This document shows, piece after piece, positions 25,979 to 34,684 of a stretch of 64,000 nt of DNA. The position numbers were made by a program, and so were the translations under genes. Under the pieces are notes generated by a model. That model worked only from the letters and a program-made list of their open reading frames with translations, made no database searches and was not told where the DNA came from. Each line of letters starts with the position of its first letter. Positions within the stretch are counted from its first letter, which is position 1. The DNA comes from Pseudomonadota bacterium (lineage in GTDB: Bacteria; Chloroflexota; UBA6077; JAJPGT01), in contig JAJPGT010000096.1 in the NCBI GenBank assembly GCA_021325655.1, positions 156,732-220,731 on the forward strand, in the 5' to 3' direction.

Positions 25979-27976
25979 ATGGGCGACCTCGGCCACCTCA
26001 GCCTGCTGGGCGCACTGCTCCTGGCCGCCCTGGCCGCCGCGACCTCGTTGCTGGGCGCCTGGCGCGAGCGTGACGACCTGCTGGAGAGCGGGCGGCGGGC
26101 GCTGTATGGCGCCTGCGCGCTGGTAGTGGTCGCGGCGCTCGCCCTGGCGGCAGCGTTCCAGCTCCATGACTTCTCGATCCGCTACGTGGCGGAGAACTCC
26201 AGCCGCCTGATGTCGCCCCTGGACACGCTGGCCAGCTTCTGGGGCGGCCAGGCCGGCTCGCTGCTGTTCTGGGCGCTCGGGCTGGCGCTGCTGTCGGCGC
26301 TCTCCGTCTGGCGCACCCAGCGCCGCTCCCCCTGGCTCGTCCCGGTGATGGCCGGAACGCTCGCGCTGATCCTGCTGTTCTTCCTCGGCATCCTGACGCT
26401 CATCGCCAGCCCGTTCGAACGCGTCCCGGTCGCTCCGCCCGACGGCCGGGGGCTGAACCCGATCCTGCTCGACACCGGGATGCGTATCCACCCGCCGCTG
26501 CTGCTATCTGGCTACATGAGCTACAGCGTTCCGTTCGCCATCACGGTCGCGGCGCTGGTGACCGGTCGGCTCGGCAACGACTGGCTGCGGGCGCTGCGCC
26601 CCTGGCTGCTGGCCGCCTGGACGATCCAGGGCTGCGGGCTGCTGGCCGGCGCCTGGTGGGCCTACCACGTGCTCGGCTGGGGCGGCTACTGGGGCTGGGA
26701 CCCGGTGGAGAACGTGGCGCTGCTGCCCTGGCTGGTGGCGACCGCGCTGCTGCACTCGGTGATGGTGCAAGAGCGGCGTGGGATGCTAAAGGTCTGGAAC
26801 GTCGGGCTGCTGCTGGCGGCGTTCAACCTGTCGATCTTCGGGACGTTCGTCGTCCGCAGCGGGGTGATCTCCTCGGTCCACTCCTTCGCCCAGTCCGCCA
26901 TCGGGCCGTACTTCTTCGGCTTCCTCGGCGCTACGCTCGTCGTCACCCTGTCGTTGCTGTTCTACCGGCTGCCGGACCTCAGGAGCGAGGGCGAGTTCGA
27001 CGCGCTGGTGTCGCGCGAGTCCAGCTTCCTCTTTAACAACCTGCTGCTGGTGGCGATGACCGCGGCGACGTTCTGGGGGACGATCTTCCCGCTCGTCTCC
27101 GAAGCGATCCAGGGCACCCGGGTCGCCGTCGGTCCGCCCTACTTCCAGGCGGTCAACGGGCCGATCCTGCTGGCGCTGCTGCTGCTGATGGGCATTGGGC
27201 CGCTGCTCGCCTGGCGCCGCAGCTCCGCGGCCAGCCTCCGCCGCAACTTCCTGGCCCCGATTGCCGTGGGCCTCGCCAGCGGGCTGGTACTGGTCGCGCT
27301 CGGGATGCGCCAGCTCTGGGCGACTGTCGCGTTCGCCGCGGCGGCGTTCGTGTTCATGACGATCACGCAGGAGTTTTGGCGCGGCGTCCGGGCTCGGATG
27401 CGCGCCGGCGAGCCGGCCCCCGTTGCGCTGGTGGGCCTGGTGCGGCGCAACCGGCGACGCTACGGCGGCTACGTGGTGCACCTCGGGATGGTGTTTGTCG
27501 CGCTCGGGATCATCGGCTCCACCTTCTTCCAGCAGGACCACGGGCTGCGGCTGGCGCGCGGCGAGTCCGCCACGGTCGGCCGCTACACGCTGACGAACGA
27601 GGGGCTGTTCCAGGAGACGCAGCCGGGCCGCCAGGAGGTGTACGCCCAGATGGCGGTGCAGGCGGATGGCGCGCTGCTAGACGTGATCCGTCCGGGCAAG
27701 CACACCTACGTGAACTGGGAGCAGCAGCCGACCAGCAGCATCTCGATCACCACCACCTGGCCCTGGCTGGAGGACCTGTACGTGGTGCTGGTGAGCCCGA
27801 ACGCGGACGGCTCGGCCAGTCTGCAGGTGTTCGTCAACCCGCTGGTGTCGCTGATCTGGCTCGGCGGGGTCCTGTTCCTGCTCGGAACGGTCATCGCAGC
27901 CTGGCCGGAGCGCCCCCGCCTGGGCACCCCGCGGCCGCTCGTATCCCGCCCCCAGGCGGTGGCGGTGGAGGCGTAA
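25979..27976 (+). CDS. ccmF: Cytochrome c heme lyase subunit CcmF
   Basis: 665 residues with about 14-15 hydrophobic helices. The tryptophan-rich WWD heme-handling loop is present as GGYWGWDPVENVALLPWL near residue 240. Further CcmF landmarks are NSSRLMSPLDTLASFWGGQ near 75 and the region GTFVVRSGVISSVHSFA. It forms the heme ligation complex with CcmH, and with CcmI in many bacteria, attaching heme to CxxCH outside the membrane. Neighbours and 1-3 nt spacing show it is part of the ccmEFH transcript. Confidence 0.95.
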   Translation: MGDLGHLSLLGALLLAALAAATSLLGAWRERDDLLESGRRALYGACALVVVAALALAAAFQLHDFSIRYVAENSSRLMSPLDTLASFWGGQAGSLLFWALGLALLSALSVWRTQRRSPWLVPVMAGTLALILLFFLGILTLIASPFERVPVAPPDGRGLNPILLDTGMRIHPPLLLSGYMSYSVPFAITVAALVTGRLGNDWLRALRPWLLAAWTIQGCGLLAGAWWAYHVLGWGGYWGWDPVENVALLPWLVATALLHSVMVQERRGMLKVWNVGLLLAAFNLSIFGTFVVRSGVISSVHSFAQSAIGPYFFGFLGATLVVTLSLLFYRLPDLRSEGEFDALVSRESSFLFNNLLLVAMTAATFWGTIFPLVSEAIQGTRVAVGPPYFQAVNGPILLALLLLMGIGPLLAWRRSSAASLRRNFLAPIAVGLASGLVLVALGMRQLWATVAFAAAAFVFMTITQEFWRGVRARMRAGEPAPVALVGLVRRNRRRYGGYVVHLGMVFVALGIIGSTFFQQDHGLRLARGESATVGRYTLTNEGLFQETQPGRQEVYAQMAVQADGALLDVIRPGKHTYVNWEQQPTSSISITTTWPWLEDLYVVLVSPNADGSASLQVFVNPLVSLIWLGGVLFLLGTVIAAWPERPRLGTPRPLVSRPQAVAVEA

Positions 27977-27977
27977 G

Positions 27978-28538
27978 GTGCGGCGAGCCCTGAGCGAACG
28001 GCAGGCTCCGCGCGGTGCTGGTATCGGACTGGCCGCGAGCACGCTGGCCACGTTGCTGCTCCTGCTGGCTCTGGGGACGGCCCTGGCGCAGCCGATCACG
28101 GACCCGGACACCGACCCCCGGGTGCGCGAGGTGGCCAAGGACCTCCAGTGTCCGGTCTGCCAGAACCTCTCGGTGGCCGACTCGCCCTCCGGATTGGCCA
28201 AGGACATGCGAGCGCTGATCGCCAAGCAGCTCGACGAGGGGCAGACACGGGAGCAGATCGAGCAGTACTTCGTCGAGCGCTACGGCGAGGGGATTCTGCT
28301 CCGCCCCTCGCACCGCGGGTTCACCGGCCTGGTCTGGCTCGGCCCCTGGCTCGCCCTCGGCCTGGGCCTGGTGCTGGTCGCCCTGACGTTACGCCGCCTC
28401 GCCGCGCGGCGTGCCGCGCCCACGATTCAGCCGGTTGCCAGGCCGGAGGCTGACCCGGCGGCTGGGAGCGGGGAGACGGACCGGTACGAACGCCAGCTCG
28501 AGGCGGAGCTGGCGCGGTATCGCGAGCGGGTTGGCTGA
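27978..28538 (+). CDS. ccmH: Cytochrome c maturation thiol protein CcmH
   Basis: 186 residues from GTG directly after the ccmF stop. A signal/anchor helix is followed by the redox motif in LQCPVCQNLSVADSPS (near residues 55-70), the LRCxxC-type site that reduces or holds apocytochrome cysteines. The three-helix bundle, a second membrane helix (~113-135) and a charged tail follow. CcmG, the usual thioredoxin partner, is not encoded in this cluster. Presence of CcmH beside a Cys-type CcmE is notable, because some such systems are described without CcmH. It overlaps the next start by 1 nt. Confidence 0.92.
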   Translation: MRRALSERQAPRGAGIGLAASTLATLLLLLALGTALAQPITDPDTDPRVREVAKDLQCPVCQNLSVADSPSGLAKDMRALIAKQLDEGQTREQIEQYFVERYGEGILLRPSHRGFTGLVWLGPWLALGLGLVLVALTLRRLAARRAAPTIQPVARPEADPAAGSGETDRYERQLEAELARYRERVG

Positions 28539-29920
28539 TGAGCACCGACGCCTTCGCCATCCTGGGAGTCGTGGTGGTCGTCGCGACGCTGCTGTACGCC
28601 GTTCAGCCGCTGCTCCGGCCCGGCCGGCGCCGGCCCGGCGAGCGCGCGCGGATTGCCGCCCGCGCCGAGGAAGATCAGCTCCTGGACGAGCGGGAGGCCG
28701 CCTACCGGGCGCTGGCGGAGCTGGACCTGGACCGCCAGCTCGGCAACCTGGACGAGGCGGACTACCGCGACCTGCGGGAGCGCTACCGCCAGCGCGCGGT
28801 CGCGGTGCTGCGGGCGCTGGATGGACACGAGCCGGAGCTGGACGAGCAGATCGAGCAGGCGGTGGCGCTGCACCGGGTCGCCCGCCGCGAAGAGGCGAGC
28901 CGCGGCGTGCTGGCCCAGCGCGCCGCGACCCAGCCGCGGGTGCCGCGGCGTGTCGGCGGCCGCGACCTGCCCGAGCGACCGGTTGCGGAGCCCGGGCGGC
29001 GGCAGACCTGGGCCTGGATCGCGCTCGGCGGCGTCTTCATGTTCGCCGGCGCTGCGCTCACCCTTTACCTGGCGTTCAGCCGCGACCACGCCGCCCAGAC
29101 GCCACTGGCCACGGTTGATGTCGCCGCTCCGCGCGGCCTGGCCGCCACCGCCGGGCCGGCGCCGCTGCTGTATCTCGGCGCCGCCGATGGGCTGCTGCGC
29201 AGCCGCGACCTCGGCCGCACCTGGGTGCCGGTCGCCGAGGTAGATAGCGCGGCGCGAGCCGTGCTCGCCAGCCCGGACGGGACGCAGCCCGTCTACGCCG
29301 CGACCGAGACGGCGATCGAGCGCAGCCCCGACGGCAGCCGCTGGGAGCGGACAGGCCCCGCCCCGAGCCCGCGGCTCGTCGCCCTCGCCCACGGCAGCCG
29401 GCCCGACACGCTATATGCCGCCAGCGACGACGGCAGCCTGTACCGCAGCCCGGACGGCGGCGCGACCTGGACCACGCTGCCCGGGAAGGCCCCGGCGCCG
29501 CTGACCGCGCTGGCGGTGCTGCCCGGCGCGCCCGACCTGCTTGTCGTGGGCACCGACGGCCAGGGCGTGCTCGCGTCCGAGGACGACGGTGCCACCTGGC
29601 ACGCCGCCAACGGCTTCGCCAACGGCCTGCTCGACAGCACCCACGTCCGTGCCCTACTGTTCGACCCGAACAGCGGCGACACCGCCACTGCCCCGAACGG
29701 GCGCACGTTCCACGGTACCCTGTACGTGGGGACCGAATTCGGCCTGTCGCGCTCGCTCGATGCCGGGGCGAGCTGGTCGCGCCTGCCGTTTCACGGCGAC
29801 GTGCGAGTGCTCGGCGCGGGGGTTGGCAACGGCGGCCCCGCCCCGCTGTACCTGCTCGACGCGCAGTCGCGGCTGTACCGCAGCTTCGACCGGGGGATCA
29901 CATGGCCCGGCGCGTCGTGA
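28538..29920 (+). CDS. CcmI-like two-helix protein with extracytoplasmic Asp-box beta-propeller
   Basis: 460 residues. Helix 1 (~5-25), a charged cytoplasmic loop rich in Leu/Arg (40-155: REAAYRALAELDLDRQLGNL, then DEADYRDLRERYRQRAV) and helix 2 (~158-181) reproduce the topology of CcmI. Instead of CcmI's TPR domain, the ~275-residue outer part carries at least five Asp-box/BNR repeats (LRSRDLGRTW, YRSPDGGATW, LASEDDGATW, SRSLDAGASW, YRSFDRGITW), the mark of sialidase/Ycf48-like beta-propellers. By position it should take CcmI's place, presenting apocytochrome or an assembly partner to CcmF/H. This is inference. It overlaps the next gene by 19 nt. Confidence 0.8.
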   Translation: MSTDAFAILGVVVVVATLLYAVQPLLRPGRRRPGERARIAARAEEDQLLDEREAAYRALAELDLDRQLGNLDEADYRDLRERYRQRAVAVLRALDGHEPELDEQIEQAVALHRVARREEASRGVLAQRAATQPRVPRRVGGRDLPERPVAEPGRRQTWAWIALGGVFMFAGAALTLYLAFSRDHAAQTPLATVDVAAPRGLAATAGPAPLLYLGAADGLLRSRDLGRTWVPVAEVDSAARAVLASPDGTQPVYAATETAIERSPDGSRWERTGPAPSPRLVALAHGSRPDTLYAASDDGSLYRSPDGGATWTTLPGKAPAPLTALAVLPGAPDLLVVGTDGQGVLASEDDGATWHAANGFANGLLDSTHVRALLFDPNSGDTATAPNGRTFHGTLYVGTEFGLSRSLDAGASWSRLPFHGDVRVLGAGVGNGGPAPLYLLDAQSRLYRSFDRGITWPGAS

Positions 29921-31233
29921 CCAGGCTGATGCGTCGGCGACTCGGGCTGGCGGCGCTCGGCGGCCTGGTCGCACTGTGCCTGCTGGGCTGGCTGGTGGGC
30001 ACGGCCTCGGCGCAAGCGACCGGAACGCTGGACGGCACGGTGACACAGGGTACCCCTGGGGGTGGCTCGGTCTCCGGGCTGCCGGTGCTGCTGCTCGTCT
30101 TCAAGGACGAGCAGAAGGTGGACGAGCAGCACACGACGACCGACGTGAATGGGCACTTCCGCTTCGAGGGGCTGGACCCGGCGCCAGAGCGCATCTACTT
30201 CCCGGTGGTGGACTACCAGGGGGTCTCGTACTACTCTGACCCGCTGACCTTCAAGGACAGCACTGCGCAGTCGGTACAGATCACCATCTACGAGCCGACC
30301 CCGAGCGACGAGAAGATCGCCGTTCCCCGGGCGAACATGATCGTCACCGGGGCTGAGCCCGACCGGCTGTACCTGATGGAGATGGGTGTGGTCGCCAACA
30401 GCGGCGACCACACCTACACCGGGGCAGAGACGCTCCACTTCCCTCTTCCGGCCGGGGCGGAGAACTTTGCCCCGCGCTTCGGCTTCCTGGCGAACAGCGT
30501 CAGCCAGCGCCCGGATGGGTTCGTGGTCAACGGCCCGGTGCTGCCCGGCGAGCACCAGCTCGCCTACAGCTACGAGCTGCCAGCCAGCGGCCAGGAGGTC
30601 GTCCTCACCCGGCGAATCGCGTACCCCACCGAGACGTTCTCGCTGTTCGTCCCGCTCCAGGACGGGCTACAGGTGAGCAGCCCGCAGCTTTCCGACGACG
30701 GGACGCGCGATCTGGGCGGCCAGACCTACCGGGTGTTTAGCGCCAGCCACCTGGCGCGGGGCGAGCAGGTGAGCATGCGCTTCAGCGGTCTACCCGCTAT
30801 GCCCGGCGCCACCGCGCAGCGGCTGGGATACCTGCTGCTGGTCGCCGGCGCGGCGATCTCCATCGCCGCGCTCGTCTTCGCCTGGCGCCGGGGCGCGACC
30901 ACGCCAGCCGCCGCGCCCGCGGCAGAGCCCGCCGCGGCGCGCCGCGAGCGGCTGCTGGACATCCTGGCCGACCTGGACGAGCGCTACGAGGCCGGGGAGC
31001 TGGACCAGGCCGAGTACCAGCGCTCGCGCGACGTCGCCAAACGCCGCCTGGTGGCGCTGCTGCGCGAGCATCCCGCGCTAGCGGAGCCAAGCGCCGCGGC
31101 TCAGGTCGGAATTCGGGATTCGGCAGTCGGCGTTCGATCCCCCGATGGCGTTCGATCCCCCGATTCCGAACCCCGAACCCCCAATGGCGAACTGGAGCCA
31201 GACGCAGCACAGGCCGAGCGCCGCGGGCGGTAG
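29902..31233 (+). CDS. Membrane protein with carboxypeptidase-regulatory-like domain and CcmI-like cytoplasmic module
   Basis: 443 residues. A signal peptide (to ~residue 37, ASAQ) is followed by a prealbumin-like domain (TGTLDGTVTQGT, TTTDVNGHFRFEGLDP), a second beta-rich domain, one membrane helix (~309-331) and a cytoplasmic tail. Residues ~348-391 (RERLLDILADLDERYEAGEL, then DQAEYQRSRDVAKRRL) match the loop module of the preceding CcmI-like protein. The last ~55 residues are low-complexity and include an encoded 18-bp tandem repeat. Tight linkage puts it in the ccm operon; a role in presenting substrate or partners to the maturation machinery is inferred. Confidence 0.72.
   Translation: MARRVVTRLMRRRLGLAALGGLVALCLLGWLVGTASAQATGTLDGTVTQGTPGGGSVSGLPVLLLVFKDEQKVDEQHTTTDVNGHFRFEGLDPAPERIYFPVVDYQGVSYYSDPLTFKDSTAQSVQITIYEPTPSDEKIAVPRANMIVTGAEPDRLYLMEMGVVANSGDHTYTGAETLHFPLPAGAENFAPRFGFLANSVSQRPDGFVVNGPVLPGEHQLAYSYELPASGQEVVLTRRIAYPTETFSLFVPLQDGLQVSSPQLSDDGTRDLGGQTYRVFSASHLARGEQVSMRFSGLPAMPGATAQRLGYLLLVAGAAISIAALVFAWRRGATTPAAAPAAEPAAARRERLLDILADLDERYEAGELDQAEYQRSRDVAKRRLVALLREHPALAEPSAAAQVGIRDSAVGVRSPDGVRSPDSEPRTPNGELEPDAAQAERRGR
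31129..31164. repeat. Perfect 18-bp tandem duplication inside the CDS tail
   Basis: The unit GGCGTTCGATCCCCCGAT occurs twice in a row, encoding GVRSPD twice near the end of the preceding protein. The flanks are rich in variants of ATTCGGGATTCGG, resembling scattered intergenic repeat sequence that has become coding. Confidence 0.7.
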
Positions 31234-31302
31234 ACTGCCCAGCGGCGCCGCCGTGCCCCCGGGCCAGCGCGCGTCGCGGCGGGTGGGGAAGGGCAGGGCT
31301 GA

Positions 31303-32034
31303 GTGGAACGGGGAGCACGTGAGTCCGAGCTGGCGCTGGAGGCGCGGCAGCTCAGCGTGATCTACGGCCGAACCCGGGCGCTCGCCGGGGTCGACCTGGC
31401 CGTCGGCTGGGGCGAGCGGGTCGCGCTGTTCGGACCGAACGGCGCTGGCAAGACCACCCTGCTGCGGACGCTCGCCAGCCTCACCCGCCCCACCACTGGC
31501 AGCGTGCTGATCGGCGGCCAGCCCATAGCCCGCGATCCGCTCCGCGCGCGCCGGCTGGTGGGGGTCGTCGCCCACCAGACCTACCTGTACGACGAGCTCA
31601 CCGCGCGAGAGAACCTGCGCTTCTACGCGCGCCTGTATGGCGTGGCAGCCGCCGACCAGCGCGTCGACGCGGTGCTGGAGCAGGTGGGGATGTACCAGCG
31701 GCGCGACGAGCGGGTGGCGGCGCTCTCGCGCGGGATGCAGCAGCGGCTCGCGCTGGCCCGGGCGGTGCTGCACGACCCACCTATCCTGCTGCTGGACGAG
31801 CCCGACACCGGCCTGGACCTCGCCTCCTTCCAGGTGCTGGAAGCGCTTCTGCTAGGCTCGGCCGGCCGCGAGCGCACCGTGGTGCTGGCCAGCCACAACC
31901 TGGAGCAAGGACTCCGCCTCGCCCACCGGGTGGTGCTGCTCGTCGCCGGCCGCGTCGTCTACGCTGCCCCCAGCGCCAGCCTCGACCCGGCCGCGCTGGA
32001 GGCCGTCTACCGCCAGCACCTGGCCCAGCGGTGA
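31303..32034 (+). CDS. ccmA: Heme exporter ABC ATPase CcmA
   Basis: 243 residues from GTG. All ABC ATPase motifs are present: Walker A GPNGAGKTT (~residues 46-54), signature LSRGMQQRLALARA, Walker B ILLLDEPDTG and the switch His in VVLASHNLEQG. In System I, CcmAB with CcmC and CcmD releases holo-CcmE using ATP. Family assignment as CcmA rests on the adjoining ccmB and the cluster. It begins 69 nt after the preceding gene and is followed by ccmB within the same transcript. Confidence 0.92.
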   Translation: MERGARESELALEARQLSVIYGRTRALAGVDLAVGWGERVALFGPNGAGKTTLLRTLASLTRPTTGSVLIGGQPIARDPLRARRLVGVVAHQTYLYDELTARENLRFYARLYGVAAADQRVDAVLEQVGMYQRRDERVAALSRGMQQRLALARAVLHDPPILLLDEPDTGLDLASFQVLEALLLGSAGRERTVVLASHNLEQGLRLAHRVVLLVAGRVVYAAPSASLDPAALEAVYRQHLAQR

Positions 32035-32136
32035 CGGATGTGGCAGCCAGATGCCTGCGAACCGGCGCGAGCGGGAAAGCAGGCGCCCCGCCAGGCGGCC
32101 CAGCGCGGGCGGGCCATCGCTGACGGCTGGCCGCGT

Positions 32137-32808
32137 ATGACCGCCTACCTACGGAGCATCCAGGTGCTGCTCTGGAAGGACCTGCTCGCCGAATGGCGCA
32201 GCCGCGAGGCGTTCACCGCCGCGCTCGTGTTCGCGCTGATGGTGCTGGTGGTGTTCAACTTCGCCCTCGATCTCCGGCTCGATCGCGCCGAAGCGGTGGC
32301 GCCCGGAGTCCTCTGGACCACCTACCTCTTCGCCGGGCTGCTCGCCCTTGGCCGCGGCTTCGCCCGCGAGCGCGACCGCGGCACCCTGGAGGGGCTGCTG
32401 CTTGCACCCATCGACCGCAGCGCCCTCTTCCTCGCCAAGCTGCTCGCCAACACCCTGTTCGTGCTGCTGGTAGAGATCGTTACCCTGCCCGTATTCTCGG
32501 CGCTGTTCGGGGTCACGTTCGACTGGCCGCGCCTCGCGCTCGTCGCCCTGCTCGGCGCCCTCGGCTTCTGTGGCGTCGGGACGCTCTTCGCCGCGATGGC
32601 GTCGGGCACCCGCGCCCGCGAGGTAATGCTTCCGGTACTACTGCTCCCGATCGCGCTGCCCGTGGTCATCGCCACCGTCAAGGCAACCGCCGCGGTGACC
32701 GGCGCCGGCAGCGCGGACGACCTGCCCTGGCTGAACCTGCTGGTCGCCTTCGACGCCATCTTCATCGCGCTGTGGTTCCTCGCCTTCGAGCACGTCGTCG
32801 CCGACTGA
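32137..32808 (+). CDS. ccmB: Heme exporter membrane subunit CcmB
   Basis: 223 residues from ATG 32137; an in-frame ATG at 32038, 3 nt after ccmA, would add 33 polar residues not usual in the family. Six hydrophobic helices are seen. CcmB landmarks are LLWKDLLAEWRSREAF at the N-terminus and GRGFARERDRGTLEGLLLAP near residue 72. It forms the membrane channel component of the CcmABCD complex. The next gene is convergent and antisense, which ends this transcription block before ccmC. Confidence 0.9.
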   Translation: MTAYLRSIQVLLWKDLLAEWRSREAFTAALVFALMVLVVFNFALDLRLDRAEAVAPGVLWTTYLFAGLLALGRGFARERDRGTLEGLLLAPIDRSALFLAKLLANTLFVLLVEIVTLPVFSALFGVTFDWPRLALVALLGALGFCGVGTLFAAMASGTRAREVMLPVLLLPIALPVVIATVKATAAVTGAGSADDLPWLNLLVAFDAIFIALWFLAFEHVVAD

Positions 32809-32822
32809 CCCCTCGGCGGGCG

Positions 32823-33641
32823 CTACGAGCCGGTCGAGCCGACGCCGTAGATGACCTCGCGGCGATGGACGAATGCTTCTGGCGGCAGGTGGCGCAGACG
32901 CGTCTGGACCCGCGCCAGGAATGGGGCGCGCGCCGCGGCGGGGAGCGTCTCGAAGCGGAGCCGGAAGCGGCCGTAGCGGGTGCGCTGGGCGACGAACGTC
33001 TCCAGATCGTAGCGATGCTCCAGGCGCTCGGACCAGGCACGCGCCGGGCTGAACCCGGCCGCGGCGAGCAGCGCCTGGATCTTCTCGGGGGTGTTGACCA
33101 GCGCGTCCTGCTGGATCGGCTGGCCGGGGTCAGGGCCGGCGCCGAAGCGCTCCAGCTCCTCGTTCCAGACGTCCGCGGCCGGCAGGATCGACTCCTGCCC
33201 CCAGGTGGCGGTGCCCACGGCACCGCCGGGGCGTAGCACCCGGCGTGCCTCGCGCAGCGCCTGGGCGGGCGAGAAGACGTGCTGGAGGCAGAAGATGTAC
33301 ACCGCCACGTCCACGCTGGTGGAACGAAGCCCGAGCTGCTCCGCGTCCATCAGCGCCAGCGGGACGCGCACGCGGGCCCGAGCGACGCGCAGCATCCCTT
33401 CCGCGCGGTCCACCCCGATCACCGTCGCGGCCGGCGCGGCCGCCTGGAGATCGGGCACCAGCCCGCCCACGCCGGTGCCCACGTCCAGCACTCGCCGCGC
33501 CGTGGCGAGCGGCAGCGCCGGCAGCAGCCGGCTCCCCATCGGGCGCAGAACGGGGCTCCAGCACTCCGCGTAGCTCAGCGCGGTCGCGCTGTAGCGCTCC
33601 GCCTGCTGTCGGGCGAGCTCTTGCGCGGTCTCCTGCACCAT
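32823..33641 (-). CDS. Class I SAM-dependent methyltransferase, antisense within the ccm cluster
   Basis: 272 residues from ATG 33641, chosen because GGAGG lies 6 nt upstream. SAM motifs are [15 protein letters not shown] near residue 51, [14 protein letters not shown], and the [16 protein letters not shown] block typical of UbiE/Methyltransf_11 enzymes. The C-terminal 100 residues ([20 protein letters not shown]) resemble UbiE/Coq5-like enzymes acting on small molecules. It is inserted on the opposite strand between ccmB and ccmC, splitting an otherwise same-strand cluster. Its target is unknown. Confidence 0.85.
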   Translation of the reverse strand: MVQETAQELARQQAERYSATALSYAECWSPVLRPMGSRLLPALPLATARRVLDVGTGVGGLVPDLQAAAPAATVIGVDRAEGMLRVARARVRVPLALMDAEQLGLRSTSVDVAVYIFCLQHVFSPAQALREARRVLRPGGAVGTATWGQESILPAADVWNEELERFGAGPDPGQPIQQDALVNTPEKIQALLAAAGFSPARAWSERLEHRYDLETFVAQRTRYGRFRLRFETLPAAARAPFLARVQTRLRHLPPEAFVHRREVIYGVGSTGS

Positions 33642-33807
33642 CGCACCTCCGTCCCACCGAGCGCGGCCAGCATCCACGCCTATCAACCCGGGCGCTGCTC
33701 CGACGCGGGGAAATGGCTAGCGAGCCCGGGCGACCAGGTGGCATCATGTGAACGTCCGACTCCCGTGCCGCGCGCCGGGTTCGCCTCGTGCTCGAGATAC
33801 AACCACC

Positions 33808-34527
33808 ATGATGACCGATCGCACCGGCCGGCGTGACACGCTCGTCGGCCTCGCCGCGCTGCTGCTGCTGCTCGTCGCCGCCGTCGCCTGGTTCGCCTCG
33901 CCCACCATTCTGTACCCCATCGGGGACAGGCTGGTCGAGTGCCAGGCCTGTCGGATCATCTACTTCCACGTCCCCAGCGCCTGGGTGGCGTACCTGGCAT
34001 TCTTCGTCGTCTTCAGCGCCAGCATCCAGGTGCTGCGCACTGGCGAGCCGCGCTGGGATGCGATCGCCCGCTCCTCGGCCGAGGTCGGGCTGGTATTCAC
34101 CACGCTGGCGCTGATCACCGGCTCGCTCTGGGGCAAGCCGATCTGGGGCACCTGGTGGGCCTGGGACGCACGGATGACGACGACGCTGATCCTGTGGTTC
34201 ATCTATCTCGCCTACCTGATGCTGCGCAGCTACGTGGAGGACGAGCGGCGGGCGGCCCGCTACTCGGCGGTGCTCGGCATTCTCGGCTTCGTCGACGTCC
34301 CGATCAACTACCTGTCGGTGACCTGGTGGCGCACGCTGCACCCGGAGATCGCCATCGTGCGCCCCGAGGGCCCGGCGATGCCCCCCTTCATGGTGCAGAT
34401 CCTGGCGCTGTCGCTGCTCGCCTTCACGCTGCTGTACATGTACCTGCTGCTGCGGCGCGTGGGGCTGGAGCGGACGGCGCAGCGACTGCGCGCCGCGCAG
34501 CTCGGGGTGGCTGGCCAGGGCGCGTAA
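33808..34527 (+). CDS. ccmC: Heme handling protein CcmC
   Basis: 239 residues from the first of two ATGs at 33808. Six membrane helices surround the WWD domain GTWWAWDARMTTTLILW near residue 115, the heme-binding signature of CcmC. Conserved outer histidines lie in YFHVPSAWVAY (~residue 53) and the loop RTLHPEIA. CcmC loads heme onto CcmE. Translation runs straight into the small ccmD at 34528. As ccmC is split from ccmB by an antisense gene, it likely has its own promoter in 33642-33807. Confidence 0.93.
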   Translation: MMTDRTGRRDTLVGLAALLLLLVAAVAWFASPTILYPIGDRLVECQACRIIYFHVPSAWVAYLAFFVVFSASIQVLRTGEPRWDAIARSSAEVGLVFTTLALITGSLWGKPIWGTWWAWDARMTTTLILWFIYLAYLMLRSYVEDERRAARYSAVLGILGFVDVPINYLSVTWWRTLHPEIAIVRPEGPAMPPFMVQILALSLLAFTLLYMYLLLRRVGLERTAQRLRAAQLGVAGQGA

Positions 34528-34674
34528 GTGTTCGCGGGCAACGGCATCTACCTGCTCGTCGCGTTCGTCGCGACGGTGCTCGTGCTCGCCGGCTACGTCT
34601 GGAGCCTGAGCAGCCGGGCGCGCGACCTGCGGCGGGACGCCGAGCGCGCCGAGCGCGACCGGCCGCTGCGCTAG
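34528..34674 (+). CDS. ccmD: CcmD-like small membrane protein
   Basis: 48 residues from a GTG that directly follows the ccmC stop. One membrane helix (GIYLLVAFVATVLVLAGYVW), then an Arg/Glu-rich cytoplasmic tail (SSRARDLRRDAERAERDR), exactly the CcmD layout. CcmD stabilises CcmC-CcmE and helps release holo-CcmE. Sequence conservation in this family is low, so the call rests on size, topology and position. Confidence 0.82.
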   Translation: MFAGNGIYLLVAFVATVLVLAGYVWSLSSRARDLRRDAERAERDRPLR

Positions 34675-34684
34675 GAGGGGTCCG

